Counted from the first letter of the stretch, positions 45,196 through 55,502 are shown. The stretch: 64,000 nucleotides of DNA from Pseudomonas guariconensis (GCF_015680235.1 NZ_JADLJL010000004.1:1-64000), one strand, 5' to 3'. The notes: generated from the sequence alone by a model not told the origin. Numbers and translations are program-made.

Positions 45196-48069
45196 ATGTC
45201 CCAGTCGCCATCGCTGAGTCAACTGCAAGAGCTAAACCCCTTCCTGCATCGTCACCTGGGGCCTGATGCCTCGGAGCAGAAGGCCATGCTCGACGCCTTG
45301 GGCGTCGCCAGCCGTATGGAGCTGATCGAGCAGACCGTGCCACCCGGCATTCGCCTCGGGCGGCCCCTCGACCTGCCGCCTGCGCTGGACGAACAGGCCG
45401 CCCTGGCCAAGCTGGCCGGCTACGCCGAGCAGAACCAGGTCTGGACCAGCCTGATTGGCATGGGCTATCACGCCACCGTCACGCCAACCGTCATCCTGCG
45501 CAACGTGCTGGAGAACCCAGGCTGGTATACCGCCTACACGCCCTATCAGCCAGAAATCGCCCAAGGGCGCCTGGAGGCGCTGCTGAACTTCCAGCAGATG
45601 GTCATCGACCTCACCGGCCTGGCTCTGGCCAATGCCTCGCTGCTCGACGAGGCCACCGCGGCAGCCGAGGCCATGGCGCTGGCCAAGCGGGTGGCCAAGA
45701 ACAAGAGCAACGTCTTCTTCGCCGACGAGCACTGCCACCCACAGACGCTCTCGGTGCTGCGCACGCGCGCCGAAGGCTTCGGCTTCGAACTGGTCGTCGA
45801 CTCGGTGGATAACCTGGGCAAGCACCAGGTGTTCGGTGCCCTGCTGCAATACCCGGATACCCATGGCGAGGTGCGCGACCTGCGCCCGCTGATCGACCAG
45901 TTGCATGGCCAGCATGCCCTGGCCTGCGTAGCTGCGGATATCCTAAGCCTGGTCGTGCTCACGCCGCCCGGCGAGCTGGGTGCCGATGTGGTGCTGGGCT
46001 CGACTCAACGCTTTGGCGTGCCCATGGGCTATGGCGGCCCCCATGCCGCCTACTTTGCCTGCCGCGACGAATACAAGCGGGCCATGCCCGGGCGCATCAT
46101 CGGTGTGTCGCGCGATGCCCGAGGCAACACAGCCCTGCGCATGGCCTTGCAGACCCGCGAGCAGCACATTCGCCGCGAGAAGGCCAACTCGAACATCTGC
46201 ACGGCCCAGGTACTGCTGGCCAATATCGCCGGCTTCTATGCCGTCTATCACGGCCCGGAGGGGCTGCGGCGCATCGCCCAGCGGGTGCACCGGCTGACCT
46301 TCATCCTGGCTGCAGGCCTGGAGGCCAAGGGCATCAAGCGTCTGAACCAGCATTTCTTCGATACCTTGACCCTCGATGTCGGGGGTGCCCAGGCGGCGAT
46401 CATCGAGAGTGCCGAGAATGCGCGCATCAACCTGCGGATCCTCGGGCGTGGACACCTGGGCGTGAGCCTGGACGAGACCTGCAGCGAGGCGACGGTGCTG
46501 CGCCTGTTCGATATTTTCCTGGGGGTCGACCATGGTCTGAGCATCGCCGCGCTGGATGGCCAGGCCTTGCCCGAAGGTATTCCCGGCGCCTTGGTACGGC
46601 GCACGCCGTTCCTCACCCACCCGGTGTTCAACCTGCACCACAGCGAAACCGAGATGCTGCGCTATCTCAAACAGCTGGAGAACAAGGACCTGGCGCTGAA
46701 CCAGTCGATGATCCCGCTGGGCTCCTGCACCATGAAGCTCAACGCCACCAGTGAGATGATCCCTATCACCTGGCCTGGCTTCGCCCTGTTGCACCCCTTC
46801 GTCCCGGCGGCTCAGGCCCAGGGCTACAAAGCCATGATCGACGAGCTGGAAAGCTGGTTGTGCGCCATAACCGGCTTCGATGCGATCTGCATGCAGCCCA
46901 ACTCCGGTGCCCAGGGCGAATATGCTGGCCTGATGGCGATCACCCGTTATCACCACAGCCGCCATGAACCGCAGCGGACCTTGTGCCTGATTCCTTCCTC
47001 CGCCCATGGCACCAACCCGGCCTCGGCGCAGATGGCCGGCATGGAGGTGGTGATCGTCGAATGCGACGACGCTGGCAACGTCGACCTCGACGACCTCAAG
47101 GCCAAGGCCCGTCAAGCCGGCACACGGCTGTCATGCCTGATGATCACCTACCCGTCGACCCACGGCGTGTACGAGGAAGGTATCCGCGAGATCTGCGAAG
47201 TGATCCACCAGCATGGTGGCCAGGTGTACATGGACGGCGCTAACCTCAATGCCCAGGTCGGCCTCGCGCGGCCGGCGGACATCGGTGCCGATGTTTCGCA
47301 CATGAACCTGCACAAGACGTTCTGCATCCCCCACGGCGGTGGCGGCCCGGGCATGGGGCCGATCGGCGTGCGTGCGCACCTCAAGCCGTTCGTTGCCAGC
47401 CACCCCGTGGTGCCGGTGCCGGGGCTCGACCCGAACAACAGTGCCGTCAGCGCAGCCCCGTGGGGCAGTGCCAGCATCCTGCCGATCAGCTGGATGTACA
47501 TCGCCATGATGGGGCCCCAACTGGCCGACGCCAGCGAGGTGGCGATCTTGTCGGCCAACTACCTGGCCCGCCAGCTCGAAGGGGTCTTCCCGGTGCTCTA
47601 CCGTGGGCGCAACGAACGCGTGGCCCATGAATGCATCCTCGACCTGCGCCCACTCAAGGCCTTGACCGGCATCACCGAGGAGGATGTCGCCAAGCGTCTG
47701 ATGGACTACGGCTTCCATGCACCGACCATGTCGTTCCCGGTGCCGGGAACGCTGATGGTCGAGCCGACGGAGAGCGAGTCCAAGGCCGAGCTGGACCGCT
47801 TCGTCGAGGCGATGCTGGCGATTCGTGCGGAAATAGACCAGGTACAGGAGGGCAGCTGGCCGGCAGATGACAACCCGCTGAAGCATGCGCCGCATACCTT
47901 GGCTGACGTATTGGCGCCATGGACGCGACCATACAGCCTGGAGCAGGCGGTCGCCCCCAGTGCCCACGTCCGGCAGCACAAGTACTGGCCGGCGGTGAAC
48001 CGGGTCGACAACGTGTATGGAGACAGGAACCTGTTTTGCGCGTGTGTGCCGGTGGATGCGTATCGCTGA
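45196..48069 (+). CDS. gcvP: Glycine dehydrogenase (decarboxylating), P protein
   Basis: 957 residues, the fused one-chain form. Uses PLP to decarboxylate glycine and load the aminomethyl group on GcvH. PLP lysine is Lys707 in [21 protein letters not shown]-terminal landmark [17 protein letters not shown] and central [13 protein letters not shown]. No frameshift. Start ATG 45196. Confidence 0.96.
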   Translation: MSQSPSLSQLQELNPFLHRHLGPDASEQKAMLDALGVASRMELIEQTVPPGIRLGRPLDLPPALDEQAALAKLAGYAEQNQVWTSLIGMGYHATVTPTVILRNVLENPGWYTAYTPYQPEIAQGRLEALLNFQQMVIDLTGLALANASLLDEATAAAEAMALAKRVAKNKSNVFFADEHCHPQTLSVLRTRAEGFGFELVVDSVDNLGKHQVFGALLQYPDTHGEVRDLRPLIDQLHGQHALACVAADILSLVVLTPPGELGADVVLGSTQRFGVPMGYGGPHAAYFACRDEYKRAMPGRIIGVSRDARGNTALRMALQTREQHIRREKANSNICTAQVLLANIAGFYAVYHGPEGLRRIAQRVHRLTFILAAGLEAKGIKRLNQHFFDTLTLDVGGAQAAIIESAENARINLRILGRGHLGVSLDETCSEATVLRLFDIFLGVDHGLSIAALDGQALPEGIPGALVRRTPFLTHPVFNLHHSETEMLRYLKQLENKDLALNQSMIPLGSCTMKLNATSEMIPITWPGFALLHPFVPAAQAQGYKAMIDELESWLCAITGFDAICMQPNSGAQGEYAGLMAITRYHHSRHEPQRTLCLIPSSAHGTNPASAQMAGMEVVIVECDDAGNVDLDDLKAKARQAGTRLSCLMITYPSTHGVYEEGIREICEVIHQHGGQVYMDGANLNAQVGLARPADIGADVSHMNLHKTFCIPHGGGGPGMGPIGVRAHLKPFVASHPVVPVPGLDPNNSAVSAAPWGSASILPISWMYIAMMGPQLADASEVAILSANYLARQLEGVFPVLYRGRNERVAHECILDLRPLKALTGITEEDVAKRLMDYGFHAPTMSFPVPGTLMVEPTESESKAELDRFVEAMLAIRAEIDQVQEGSWPADDNPLKHAPHTLADVLAPWTRPYSLEQAVAPSAHVRQHKYWPAVNRVDNVYGDRNLFCACVPVDAYR

Positions 48070-48078
48070 TTTTGCAGG

Positions 48079-48185
48079 CCCTTGTGGGAGCGGGCTGGTC
48101 CCGCGATCAAGGGCGAAGCCCTTGCCAGGCGACGATGATATCGGGCCCGGCCCAATCGCGGGACAAGCCCGCTCCCACAGGGGGC
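48079..48185. repeat. REP pair after gcvP
   Basis: GGGAGCGGGCTGGTCCCGCG (about 48086-48105) and CAATCGCGGGACAAGCCCGC (about 48153-48172), opposed, at a convergent junction. Confidence 0.82.
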
Positions 48186-48226
48186 GGCTGCGCTAGCCGC
48201 TTGTGCTCAGCGCGACCGCGATGGGG

Positions 48227-48547
48227 TTACTCGACGACGGCGTTCTTGGCCAGGATCGCGTTGGCCAGGTCCATGTCGCTCGCCTTCATGCCTGGATTGT
48301 CGGCGCGCACCTTGCGAATCGCCGCTTCCAGGTAAGGCCCGCGGATGGCGCCTTCGCTGGCGACGAAGCTGCCGGCATCGTCCTGGGCAGCCAGGACCAT
48401 CTTGTGGTCGGCAGAGGTCAGGTAGCTCGATGCGGTGGTCGCGCCGGAAGAAATGACGTTGCGCCAAAAGGTTTCATCGTCGGCCATGGCGGAGCCGAGG
48501 GGCAGCGAGAGCAGGGCAGCGGCTGCGATGGCGGTTTTGAGACGCAT
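48227..48547 (-). CDS. Exported DUF2388-family protein
   Basis: 106 residues. Signal peptide MRLKTAIAAAALLSLPLGSAMA, then NVISSGATTASSYLTSADHK and AQDDAGSFVASEGAIRGPYL, the DUF2388 pattern common and often tandem in Pseudomonas. Mature protein is periplasmic, about 84 residues, function unknown. AGGTGA precedes ATG 48547. It lies 91 bases after the GspE-like gene on the same strand, perhaps by chance. Confidence 0.72.
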   Translation of the reverse strand: MRLKTAIAAAALLSLPLGSAMADDETFWRNVISSGATTASSYLTSADHKMVLAAQDDAGSFVASEGAIRGPYLEAAIRKVRADNPGMKASDMDLANAILAKNAVVE

Positions 48548-48638
48548 GATGCATTCACCTCGAATGGTGAGGGTTGTGGGATGGCCGCTTTGATCTTGCC
48601 CAGGTGACGCAAGTTCCCTGAATACAAGGGTTTTTTCC

Positions 48639-50321
48639 TCAAGAGCAGACGCGTAGCACCTCCGCCAGGCTGGTTGTGCCGGCCTCGACTTTCGCTTCGC
48701 CGCACCGACGCAGATCCTGCAGCCCTTCGGCAACAGCCTGTTGGCGCAAGGTCGCCAAGTCGCTGCCCGGGCCGATGCTGGCGCGCAGCTGTGCACTGGG
48801 CGTCAACAGCTCGAACAGGCCCGTGCGACCGTGGTATCCGGTGCCCCGGCAGGTGCGGCAGGGCAGGGTTTCGTGGGCCGCAGCGCCCCGGCAGTCGGCA
48901 CACAGCGTGCGCACCAGGCGCTGAGCCATGACGCCGAGCAGCGTAGCCTTGATCAGGTAGTCGGCCACGCCCAGTTCTTGCAGCCGGGTGATCGCGCTGC
49001 AGGCGTCGTCGGTGTGCAGCGTGGAAAGTACCAGGTGCCCGGTCAATGCGGCCTGGACGGCGACCTGTGCGGTTTCGCGGTCACGGATCTCGCCCACCAT
49101 GATGATGTCCGGGTCCTGGCGCAGCAGGGCCCGGACGCCGTTGGCAAAACCCAGGTCCAGGCCCGGCTGGACCTGCAATTGGTTGAACGCCGGCTCCAGG
49201 CGTTCGATGGGGTCTTCGATGGTGCACAGGTTGACCTGGGGTGTGGCCAGTTGCCGAAGGCTGGCGTAGAGCGTACTGGTCTTGCCTGACCCGGTGGGGC
49301 CTGTGACCAGGAGGATGCCCTGGCGATGGCCGAGCAGGGCTTGCCATTGCCGCAGTTGCTCGCCTTCCAGGCCCAGCCGGTCGAAGTCCTGGTGCAGCTG
49401 TTGCGGGTCGAACAGGCGCAGCACGAGTTTCTCGCCGAAGGGCGTGGGCAGGGTGGACAGGCGCAGCTCCACTTCGCCACCACCGGGTAGGCGGCTTTTC
49501 AGGCGGCCGTCCTGGGGGCGGCGTTTTTCTGCTACGTCCATGCGTCCCAGATGTTTCAGGCGGCTGACCAGGGCCAGGGTGACGCCTGCGGGAAAGGCAT
49601 AGACACCGTGCAGCAGGCCGTCGATGCGATAACGCAGTTGCCCCTGTTCGCGGCGCGGTTCGAGGTGGATATCGCTGGCCCGCTGCTCGATGGCGTACTG
49701 CAGCACCCAGTCGACGATGTGCACGATATGCGCATCATCGGCGCTGGCGTCGGTATGGCGCTGACCCAGCTCCAGCAACTGCTCCAGCTCCCCCAAGGCG
49801 GTAGGCTGCTGGTACTGGGCGCCCTGGACCGAATGGGCCAGGCGAAAGAAGGTCTGGGCCAGCTGGCGGATCTGCACCGGGCTTGCCAGTACCCGCCGGA
49901 CCGGCTTGCCCAGGCTGCGAGTAAGGTCCGCTTCCCATTCGCACTGGTAGGGCTGGGCGCTGGCCACCGTGACGCTGTTGTCGTCCGCAGCCACGGCCAA
50001 TATGCCGTGGCGCTGGGCGAAGGCCGGGGACATCAACCCGCTGACCTTCTGCACGTCGACCTGCAGCGGGTCGATGCGCAAGAAGGGTTGCTTGGCCTTG
50101 CTGGCGAGCCATTGGCAAAGGGTGTCCAGGTCCAGGCGCCGGCCTGGGCGCTGACGATCCTCGAGGGCCAGGCCGGCGATGCGTTCCAGCGGGTGGATGC
50201 TTGGCTGGCCGCTGGCCTGCTCGAGGACGCGCAGGGTATCGCCGGCATCCAGGCGCTGGTCGAGCAGCAGGGCATCGAGCAGCCGGCCCAGGTCGAGGGC
50301 GTGGGTATCGTCGGTGTGCAT
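48639..50321 (-). CDS. Stand-alone GspE/PilB-type secretion ATPase
   Basis: 560 residues from ATG 50321 (MHTDDTHALDLGRLLDALLL); a longer in-frame start is unlikely. Order: N1D/N2D-like domain with FLRIDPLQVDVQKVSGLMSP, then Walker A VTGPTGSGKTSTLYASL near residue 340, Asp box CTIEDPIE, Walker B IIMVGEIRDRETA, and a C-terminal zinc site LCADCRG ... CRTCRGTGY. Everything needed for an active ATPase is present. No pilin, secretin or GspF gene is in the neighbourhood. Confidence 0.85.
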   Translation of the reverse strand: MHTDDTHALDLGRLLDALLLDQRLDAGDTLRVLEQASGQPSIHPLERIAGLALEDRQRPGRRLDLDTLCQWLASKAKQPFLRIDPLQVDVQKVSGLMSPAFAQRHGILAVAADDNSVTVASAQPYQCEWEADLTRSLGKPVRRVLASPVQIRQLAQTFFRLAHSVQGAQYQQPTALGELEQLLELGQRHTDASADDAHIVHIVDWVLQYAIEQRASDIHLEPRREQGQLRYRIDGLLHGVYAFPAGVTLALVSRLKHLGRMDVAEKRRPQDGRLKSRLPGGGEVELRLSTLPTPFGEKLVLRLFDPQQLHQDFDRLGLEGEQLRQWQALLGHRQGILLVTGPTGSGKTSTLYASLRQLATPQVNLCTIEDPIERLEPAFNQLQVQPGLDLGFANGVRALLRQDPDIIMVGEIRDRETAQVAVQAALTGHLVLSTLHTDDACSAITRLQELGVADYLIKATLLGVMAQRLVRTLCADCRGAAAHETLPCRTCRGTGYHGRTGLFELLTPSAQLRASIGPGSDLATLRQQAVAEGLQDLRRCGEAKVEAGTTSLAEVLRVCS

Positions 50322-50624
50322 ACTTGGCTTCCTTGCCAGATGGGTCGGTGCTGGTAAGGCTAGCCGGCATGACAAGGTGCAGGCGGGGCAAAGGGTTTCG
50401 GGATCTTGCGCGATCCTGTGAGAGACCACCCCGTCCTTCGGGCTGCGCTGTGGAGCAAAGAACCGGTGGCAAGCGCTGACCTCTGTGGGAGCGGGCTCTC
50501 GCAAAACTGTGCAGCGCGAACAGACTGAACACGCGGTACTGGGATAATTCTCCGCTATGATTCCTCCGATTCCCTTGGTTTTCGAATCGAGAAATTCAAA
50601 TTTTCATAGTTAAAGGACTTATTA
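50322..50624. other. Divergent spacer between the GspE-like gene and the Lrp regulator
   Basis: 303 bases without a gene. It has a partial REP (GTGGGAGCGGGCTCTCGC, about 50486-50503) and a TATGAT (50556-50561) that could be a -10. AT-rich DNA with the imperfect repeat GAATCGAGAAATTC (about 50584-50597) sits before the regulator and may be an autoregulatory Lrp-type site. Confidence 0.35.
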
Positions 50625-51092
50625 ATGCAAGGTGAACTGGACGCCTATGACCGGCGCATCCTGGCGTTACTGCAAGAAGACGCTTCGTTGTCCAGCGCGC
50701 AGATCGCCGAACGTGTCGGGCTGTCGCAATCGCCCTGCTGGCGGCGCATTCAGCGTTTGAAAGATGAAGGCGTGATCCGCAGCCAGGTGACGTTGCTCGA
50801 CCGCAAGAAAGTCGGCCTGAACACGCAGATCTTCGCTGAGGTCAAGCTCAATGCCCACGGTCGCTCGAATTTCACCGAGTTCACCGAGGCGATCCGCGGC
50901 TTTCCGGAGGTACTCGAATGCTATGTGCTGATGGGCTCGGTGGACTTCCTGCTGCGCATCGTCACGTCGGACATCGAAGCCTACGAGCGATTCTTCTTCG
51001 AGAAGCTGTCGAATGTGCCGGGGATCCAAGAGGTCAATTCGATCGTGGCCTTGTCCGAGATCAAGTCCACGACCAGCTTGCCCTTGGCCTAG
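50625..51092 (+). CDS. Lrp/AsnC-family transcriptional regulator
   Basis: 155 residues. N-terminal helix-turn-helix (LDAYDRRILALLQEDASLSS, VGLSQSPCWRRIQRLKDEGV) and C-terminal RAM ligand-binding domain (FPEVLECYVLMGSVDFLLRI). Probably binds an amino acid. Regulated gene set unknown. ATG 50625 lies after AAAGGAC. Confidence 0.92.
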   Translation: MQGELDAYDRRILALLQEDASLSSAQIAERVGLSQSPCWRRIQRLKDEGVIRSQVTLLDRKKVGLNTQIFAEVKLNAHGRSNFTEFTEAIRGFPEVLECYVLMGSVDFLLRIVTSDIEAYERFFFEKLSNVPGIQEVNSIVALSEIKSTTSLPLA

Positions 51093-51123
51093 GCACCTCT
51101 CGCGTCCTCCGCATGTCGCCGCC

Positions 51124-51170
51124 CCTGTAGGAGCGGCCTTGCGCCGCGAAAGGGCTGCAAAGCAGCCCCA
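51124..51170. repeat. REP copy after the Lrp regulator
   Basis: TAGGAGCGGCCTTGCGCCGC (51128-51147) followed by GGGCTGCAAAGCAGCCC. Convergent junction. Confidence 0.8.
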
Positions 51171-51182
51171 TTGCGCGCTGGA

Positions 51183-52562
51183 TCAGCGCGTGGACGCAGA
51201 TTTGAGCAGGTACTTCCAGGCGCGGTTCTGGTCCACCGCGCGGGCCTGTTCGATGCGGGCCTCCAACAACTCGTCGGACAACGGTTGTTCGGCCAGTTGG
51301 TGCAGTTTGTTCAGCTCGCCATAGAGACGGTCGAGTTGCGGTACGTCCAGCACCTGGCGGGCATGGTGCAGCCAGGCCTGCAGGCGCTCGATGCGCGGTA
51401 GCTGTTCGGCCAGGTCTTCGGGGCGCTGCTTGTACAGCGGCAATTGCAATGCACGAGCTTCCTCGCCGAGCAGGTGCATCAGCCAGCTGGCCAGGTGCGC
51501 CTTGCCCTGGCGTTCGCCACGGCCTTTACGCTCCTCGGTCCAAGCGCGGGCCAGCAGCCAGCGCGAGGTTTCCAGGGAGAACTGGCCCCAGCGGGTGTCT
51601 TCCAGCTCTTCGGCGAACTGCTCGGGGGCGACGCGGCGGACGTCTTCATCGTCATTACCGGCCTGCACCAGCGGGCGCCAGTCTTCCAGCAGCGCGTCCA
51701 GGCGGCTGCGCAGCTCACGGGTGGTGGCCCGAGGTGCAGCCTGGCCCAGGGTGCTGACTAGAGCGCGCAGTTCTGCCAGGCACTGCACCCAACCCTGCAA
51801 CAGGCTCCAGTGGCCATTGTGGCGGTACTGCTCGGCCAGGCGCTGGCTGCTGCCCAGCAACTGCCAAGCAAGGGCGGCGAAGGCGTCGTCCAGTGCGGTT
51901 TCGGCTTCCAGCACGGTGGTCGGCAGGCTCAGGTCATAGCTGTCGGGCTCGAGCAGGCGATAGCCACGCTCGGCCTTGCTGATGTCGCACGGCATCAGGG
52001 GCAGGCTGGTGGCCAGCTCGGCGGCGAGTTCAAGCAGCGCCTCGGGCGCGCCTTCGCGCAGCTCCAGTTCCAGTTCGCAGATTGCTTCCTTGCGCTTGCC
52101 GGCAATCACGAAGCCTTGGTCCAGGGCGGCTTCGATCACCACCTTGGCCTTGCCACGGCCCCAGGCGATTTCGGCATATTCGCGGGTGAAGTCGGTGGTG
52201 AACAGCGGCTTGATGGTCTTTTTGTCCAGCCCGGCCAGCTGGGCCGGCCAGCAGGTGTCGTCGAGCTTCTTCAGGTCGAGCTTGACCTTGTCCAGGTGCC
52301 ATTCGTACTCGTTGCGCTCGGACAGGCCGGCCACGCTCTGGCCGCGGCACTTGAGGGTCTGGATGACCTGCTCGCCATCGCGGCGCAGGCGCAGGGCGAC
52401 GTGGGCGGCGGAGAGTTCACGCTCCGGGGTGTCGAAGTACTGGTTGAGCAGTTCGCGGGTCTGCCAACCGGACTTGTTGCGCTTTTTCAGCAGGGGGTGC
52501 TCGCGCAGGGCGGCCAGGGTCTCGCGGCTGGCGCGGAGCTTGAGTTCGGTTTCTTTGTGCAT
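51183..52562 (-). CDS. CYTH/CHAD-domain protein (inorganic triphosphatase)
   Basis: 459 residues. CYTH motif ExExK is ETELK at residues 4-8 after MHK, with LNQYFDTPE and ALRLRR following, and the WGRGKAKVVIEAALDQG strand. The CHAD helical domain starts at about residue 210 and is rich in basic residues. Family members hydrolyse tripolyphosphate and bind polyphosphate granules. Start ATG 52562 fits relatives; ATG 52583 (MPSFEPAM) is an alternative. Genomic link to polyP fits ppk and ppx in the window. Confidence 0.88.
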   Translation of the reverse strand: MHKETELKLRASRETLAALREHPLLKKRNKSGWQTRELLNQYFDTPERELSAAHVALRLRRDGEQVIQTLKCRGQSVAGLSERNEYEWHLDKVKLDLKKLDDTCWPAQLAGLDKKTIKPLFTTDFTREYAEIAWGRGKAKVVIEAALDQGFVIAGKRKEAICELELELREGAPEALLELAAELATSLPLMPCDISKAERGYRLLEPDSYDLSLPTTVLEAETALDDAFAALAWQLLGSSQRLAEQYRHNGHWSLLQGWVQCLAELRALVSTLGQAAPRATTRELRSRLDALLEDWRPLVQAGNDDEDVRRVAPEQFAEELEDTRWGQFSLETSRWLLARAWTEERKGRGERQGKAHLASWLMHLLGEEARALQLPLYKQRPEDLAEQLPRIERLQAWLHHARQVLDVPQLDRLYGELNKLHQLAEQPLSDELLEARIEQARAVDQNRAWKYLLKSASTR

Positions 52563-52642
52563 CGCAGGCTCGAAGGAGGGCATCTTTGGGTGCAGTCTAC
52601 AGGAGTCGCTTGTGGACTGTTGCATTTGGGGGCGCTTCACAC

Positions 52643-52766
52643 CCCTTTCGCGACACGAGGCCGCGCCTGCGCCCAGTGCCGGCCTTTGTCGGAGCGGCCC
52701 TGTGCAGCGAGAAGGCCCCAGCATTGCTTGCCGCAAGCGGGGACGGCATTGCTATGATGGGCAACG
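52643..52766 (+). promoter_or_regulatory. argE upstream region: degenerate REPs and candidate -10
   Basis: Degenerate REP-like GAGCGGCCCTGTGCAGCGAG (about 52692-52711). GCTATGATGGGCAACG (52751-52766) contains TATGAT and is identical over 16 bases to the trxA upstream sequence; it lies 19 bases before the argE start. Placement so close to the gene would leave a short leader. Confidence 0.4.
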
Positions 52767-52784
52767 CCTCCGAGGAGTACGCGC

Positions 52785-53927
52785 ATGCCGTTGCCGTCGC
52801 TGAAAGACCAATTCGCCGCCCTGATCGCTGCGCCCTCGGTCAGTTGCACCCAACCTGCGCTGGACCAGTCCAACCGCCAGGTCATCGAACTGCTGGCCGG
52901 CTGGTTGGGCGACTTGGGCTTTGCCTGCGAAATTCGCCAGGTGACTCCTGGCAAGTTCAACCTGCTGGCCAGCCGAGGCAGCGGCCCTGGCGGGCTGGTC
53001 CTGGCCGGCCATAGCGACACCGTGCCCTATGATGAGCAATTGTGGTCCAGCGACCCACTCAAGCTGACCGAGATCGACGGCCGTTGGGTGGGCCTTGGCA
53101 GTTGCGACATGAAAGGCTTTTTCGCGCTGGTCATCGAGGCGGTCTTGCCGCTTCTGGCTCACGACTTCAAGCAGCCGCTGCTGATCCTCGCTACCTGTGA
53201 CGAAGAAAGCTCCATGTCCGGTGCCCGCGCCTTGGCCGAGGCTGGCCAGCCCCTCGGCCGCGCGGCGGTGATCGGCGAGCCCACCGGGTTGCGACCGATT
53301 CGCATGCATAAAGGCATCCTCATGGACCGCATCGACATCCTCGGACGCAGCGGCCATTCGTCGGACCCCAGGCTTGGGCACAGTGCCCTGGAGGCCATGC
53401 ACGCGGTGATGGGCGAACTGATGGGTTTGCGCCAGCAATGGCAACAGGCCTACCGCAACCCGCAGTTCAGCGTGCCGACCCCGACCTTGAACTTCGGTTG
53501 CATCCATGGTGGCGACAACCCCAACCGTATCTGCGGCCAGTGCGCCCTGGAGTTCGACCTGCGCCCCTTGCCGGGCATGGACGTCGAGCAGTTGCGTGCG
53601 GCCATCCGTGAGAAGCTGGTACCGCTGGCCGAGCGCCTGGAAGTGCGCATCGACTACGCGCCGCTGTTCCCGGAGGTACCGCCCTTCGAGCAGCCGGCCG
53701 ATACCGAGCTGGTGCACCTGGCCGAGCGGCTTACCGGGCATCGTGCCGAAGCGGTGGCCTTTGGCACCGAAGCGCCTTATCTTCAGCAACTGGGTTGCCA
53801 GACCATCGTGCTCGGCCCAGGCGACATTGCCTGTGCGCACCAACCGGGCGAATACCTTGAAATGTCACGAATCGAGCCTACCGTGCGTCTATTGCGTGAC
53901 CTGATCCGGCACTATTGCCTGAGCTAA
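52785..53927 (+). CDS. argE: Acetylornithine deacetylase
   Basis: 380 residues of the M20 metallopeptidase family. Zinc ligands in LVLAGHSDTVPYD and GSCDMKGFFALVIEA, then ATCDEESSMSGAR and the dimerisation domain GRSGHSSDPRLGH. Removes acetyl from N-acetylornithine in arginine synthesis. Pseudomonas also uses ArgJ, so ArgE may be accessory. GAGGAG before ATG 52785. Confidence 0.88.
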   Translation: MPLPSLKDQFAALIAAPSVSCTQPALDQSNRQVIELLAGWLGDLGFACEIRQVTPGKFNLLASRGSGPGGLVLAGHSDTVPYDEQLWSSDPLKLTEIDGRWVGLGSCDMKGFFALVIEAVLPLLAHDFKQPLLILATCDEESSMSGARALAEAGQPLGRAAVIGEPTGLRPIRMHKGILMDRIDILGRSGHSSDPRLGHSALEAMHAVMGELMGLRQQWQQAYRNPQFSVPTPTLNFGCIHGGDNPNRICGQCALEFDLRPLPGMDVEQLRAAIREKLVPLAERLEVRIDYAPLFPEVPPFEQPADTELVHLAERLTGHRAEAVAFGTEAPYLQQLGCQTIVLGPGDIACAHQPGEYLEMSRIEPTVRLLRDLIRHYCLS

Positions 53928-54054
53928 ACGTTCTTCGACCTGATTCGTCCTTGCCTAGAGGAGACCGCGCGTGACCGCAAGCCTGTTCCGACGATGATTT
54001 TGAACGCCGCCGTTTGTTTCGCCGTTCTCCGTTCACTTATCCACAGGCCCTGTC

Positions 54055-55353
54055 ATGCCCGAATACGTCAACTGGCTACGCCATGCGTCCCCCTATATCA
54101 ATGCCCATCGCGATTGCACCTTCGTGGTCATGCTCCCCGGCGATGGCGTGGACCACCCCAATTTCGGCAACATCGTCCATGACCTGGTGCTGTTGCACAG
54201 CCTGGGTGTGCGGCTGGTGCTGGTGCATGGCTCGCGCCCGCAGATCGAAAGCCGCCTGGCCGCCCGCGGATTGACGCCGCACTATCATCGCGGCATGCGC
54301 ATCACCGATGCGGCGACCCTCGATTGCGTGATCGATGCCGTCGGTGCCTTGCGCCTGGCCATCGAGGCGCGGTTGTCCATGGACATCGCCGCTTCGCCGA
54401 TGCAAGGCTCGCGGCTGCGGGTGGCGTCCGGCAACTTGGTGACCGCTCGCCCGATCGGCGTGCTCGAAGGCGTTGACTACCACCACACCGGCGAGGTGCG
54501 GCGTATCGACCGCAAGGGGATCAACCGCCTGTTGGACGAGCGCTCAATCGTGTTGCTTTCGCCCTTGGGCTACTCGCCCACTGGCGAAATCTTCAACCTG
54601 GCCTGCGAAGACGTGGCTACCCGCGCTGCCATCGAGCTGGGGGCCGACAAGCTGCTGCTGTTCGGCGCCGCACCGGGCCTTTTGGATGAAAACGGCAAGC
54701 TGGTGCGCGAACTGCGGCCGCAGCAGGTTGCACCGCACCTGCTGCGCTTGGGCAGCGACTACCAGGCCGAGCTGCTCGATGCCGCCGCCGAGGCCTGCAA
54801 GGGCGGCGTGGCGCGTAGCCATATCGTCAGCTATGCCGAGGACGGCGCGTTGCTGACCGAGCTGTTCACCCGCGAGGGTGGCGGCACGCTGGTGTCCCAG
54901 GAGCAGTTCGAGGTCGTGCGCGAGGCGACCATCGACGATGTCGGCGGCTTGCTGGAGCTGATCAGCCCGCTGGAAGAGCAGGGCATCCTGGTGCGGCGTT
55001 CGCGCGAGGTGCTGGAGCGTGAGATCGAACAGTTCAGCGTGGTCGAGCGCGAAGGCATGATCATCGCCTGCGCAGCGCTGTACCCGATCGCCGATTCGGA
55101 GGCGGGGGAGCTGGCTTGCCTGGCGGTGAACCCGGAGTATCGCCATGGTGGCCGCGGCGACGAGTTGCTCGAACGTATCGAGAGCCGGGCGCGGCAGCAG
55201 GGGCTCAATACCCTGTTCGTGCTGACGACCCGTACCGCGCACTGGTTCCGCGAACGCGGCTTTGCCCCCAGCGGCGTTGAGCGCCTACCGGCGGCAAGGG
55301 CTTCGCTGTACAACTACCAGCGTAATTCGAAGATTTTCGAGAAACCGTTGTAA
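54055..55353 (+). CDS. argA: N-acetylglutamate synthase
   Basis: 432 residues. N-terminal amino-acid-kinase domain (LVLVHGSRPQIESRLAARG, the region containing the arginine-sensing fold) and C-terminal GNAT domain from about residue 290 (VVREATIDDVGGLLELI, CLAVNPEYRHGGRGDELLE). First enzyme of arginine synthesis, feedback-inhibited by arginine. Start ATG 54055, preceded by a 127-base gap after argE that holds no gene. Confidence 0.94.
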   Translation: MPEYVNWLRHASPYINAHRDCTFVVMLPGDGVDHPNFGNIVHDLVLLHSLGVRLVLVHGSRPQIESRLAARGLTPHYHRGMRITDAATLDCVIDAVGALRLAIEARLSMDIAASPMQGSRLRVASGNLVTARPIGVLEGVDYHHTGEVRRIDRKGINRLLDERSIVLLSPLGYSPTGEIFNLACEDVATRAAIELGADKLLLFGAAPGLLDENGKLVRELRPQQVAPHLLRLGSDYQAELLDAAAEACKGGVARSHIVSYAEDGALLTELFTREGGGTLVSQEQFEVVREATIDDVGGLLELISPLEEQGILVRRSREVLEREIEQFSVVEREGMIIACAALYPIADSEAGELACLAVNPEYRHGGRGDELLERIESRARQQGLNTLFVLTTRTAHWFRERGFAPSGVERLPAARASLYNYQRNSKIFEKPL

Positions 55354-55370
55354 TAGTCGTTACCTGCAAC

Positions 55371-55446
55371 GGCCCTATCGCCGGCAAGCCGGCTCCCACA
55401 GGTGCGGCGCGGGATAAGTGGGAGCCGGCTTGCCGGCGATAGGGCC
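55371..55446. repeat. Perfect REPIN of a second sequence class
   Basis: Two 29-base arms (55371-55399 and 55418-55446) are exact reverse complements with an 18-base spacer. The core is GCCGGCTTGCCGGC rather than GCGGGCTTGTCCCGC. Confidence 0.92.
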
Positions 55447-55471
55447 GGTACAGGCAACCCGTGATTCAATG

Positions 55472-55500
55472 AAAAACGCCGCCCCTGAGGGCGGCGTTTT
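55472..55500. terminator. Bidirectional intrinsic terminator of argA and spuI
   Basis: Stem AAAACGCCGCCC (55473-55484) and GGGCGGCGTTTT (55489-55500), loop CTGA. A-run on the left and T-run on the right make it usable in both directions. Confidence 0.88.
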
Positions 55501-55502
55501 CA

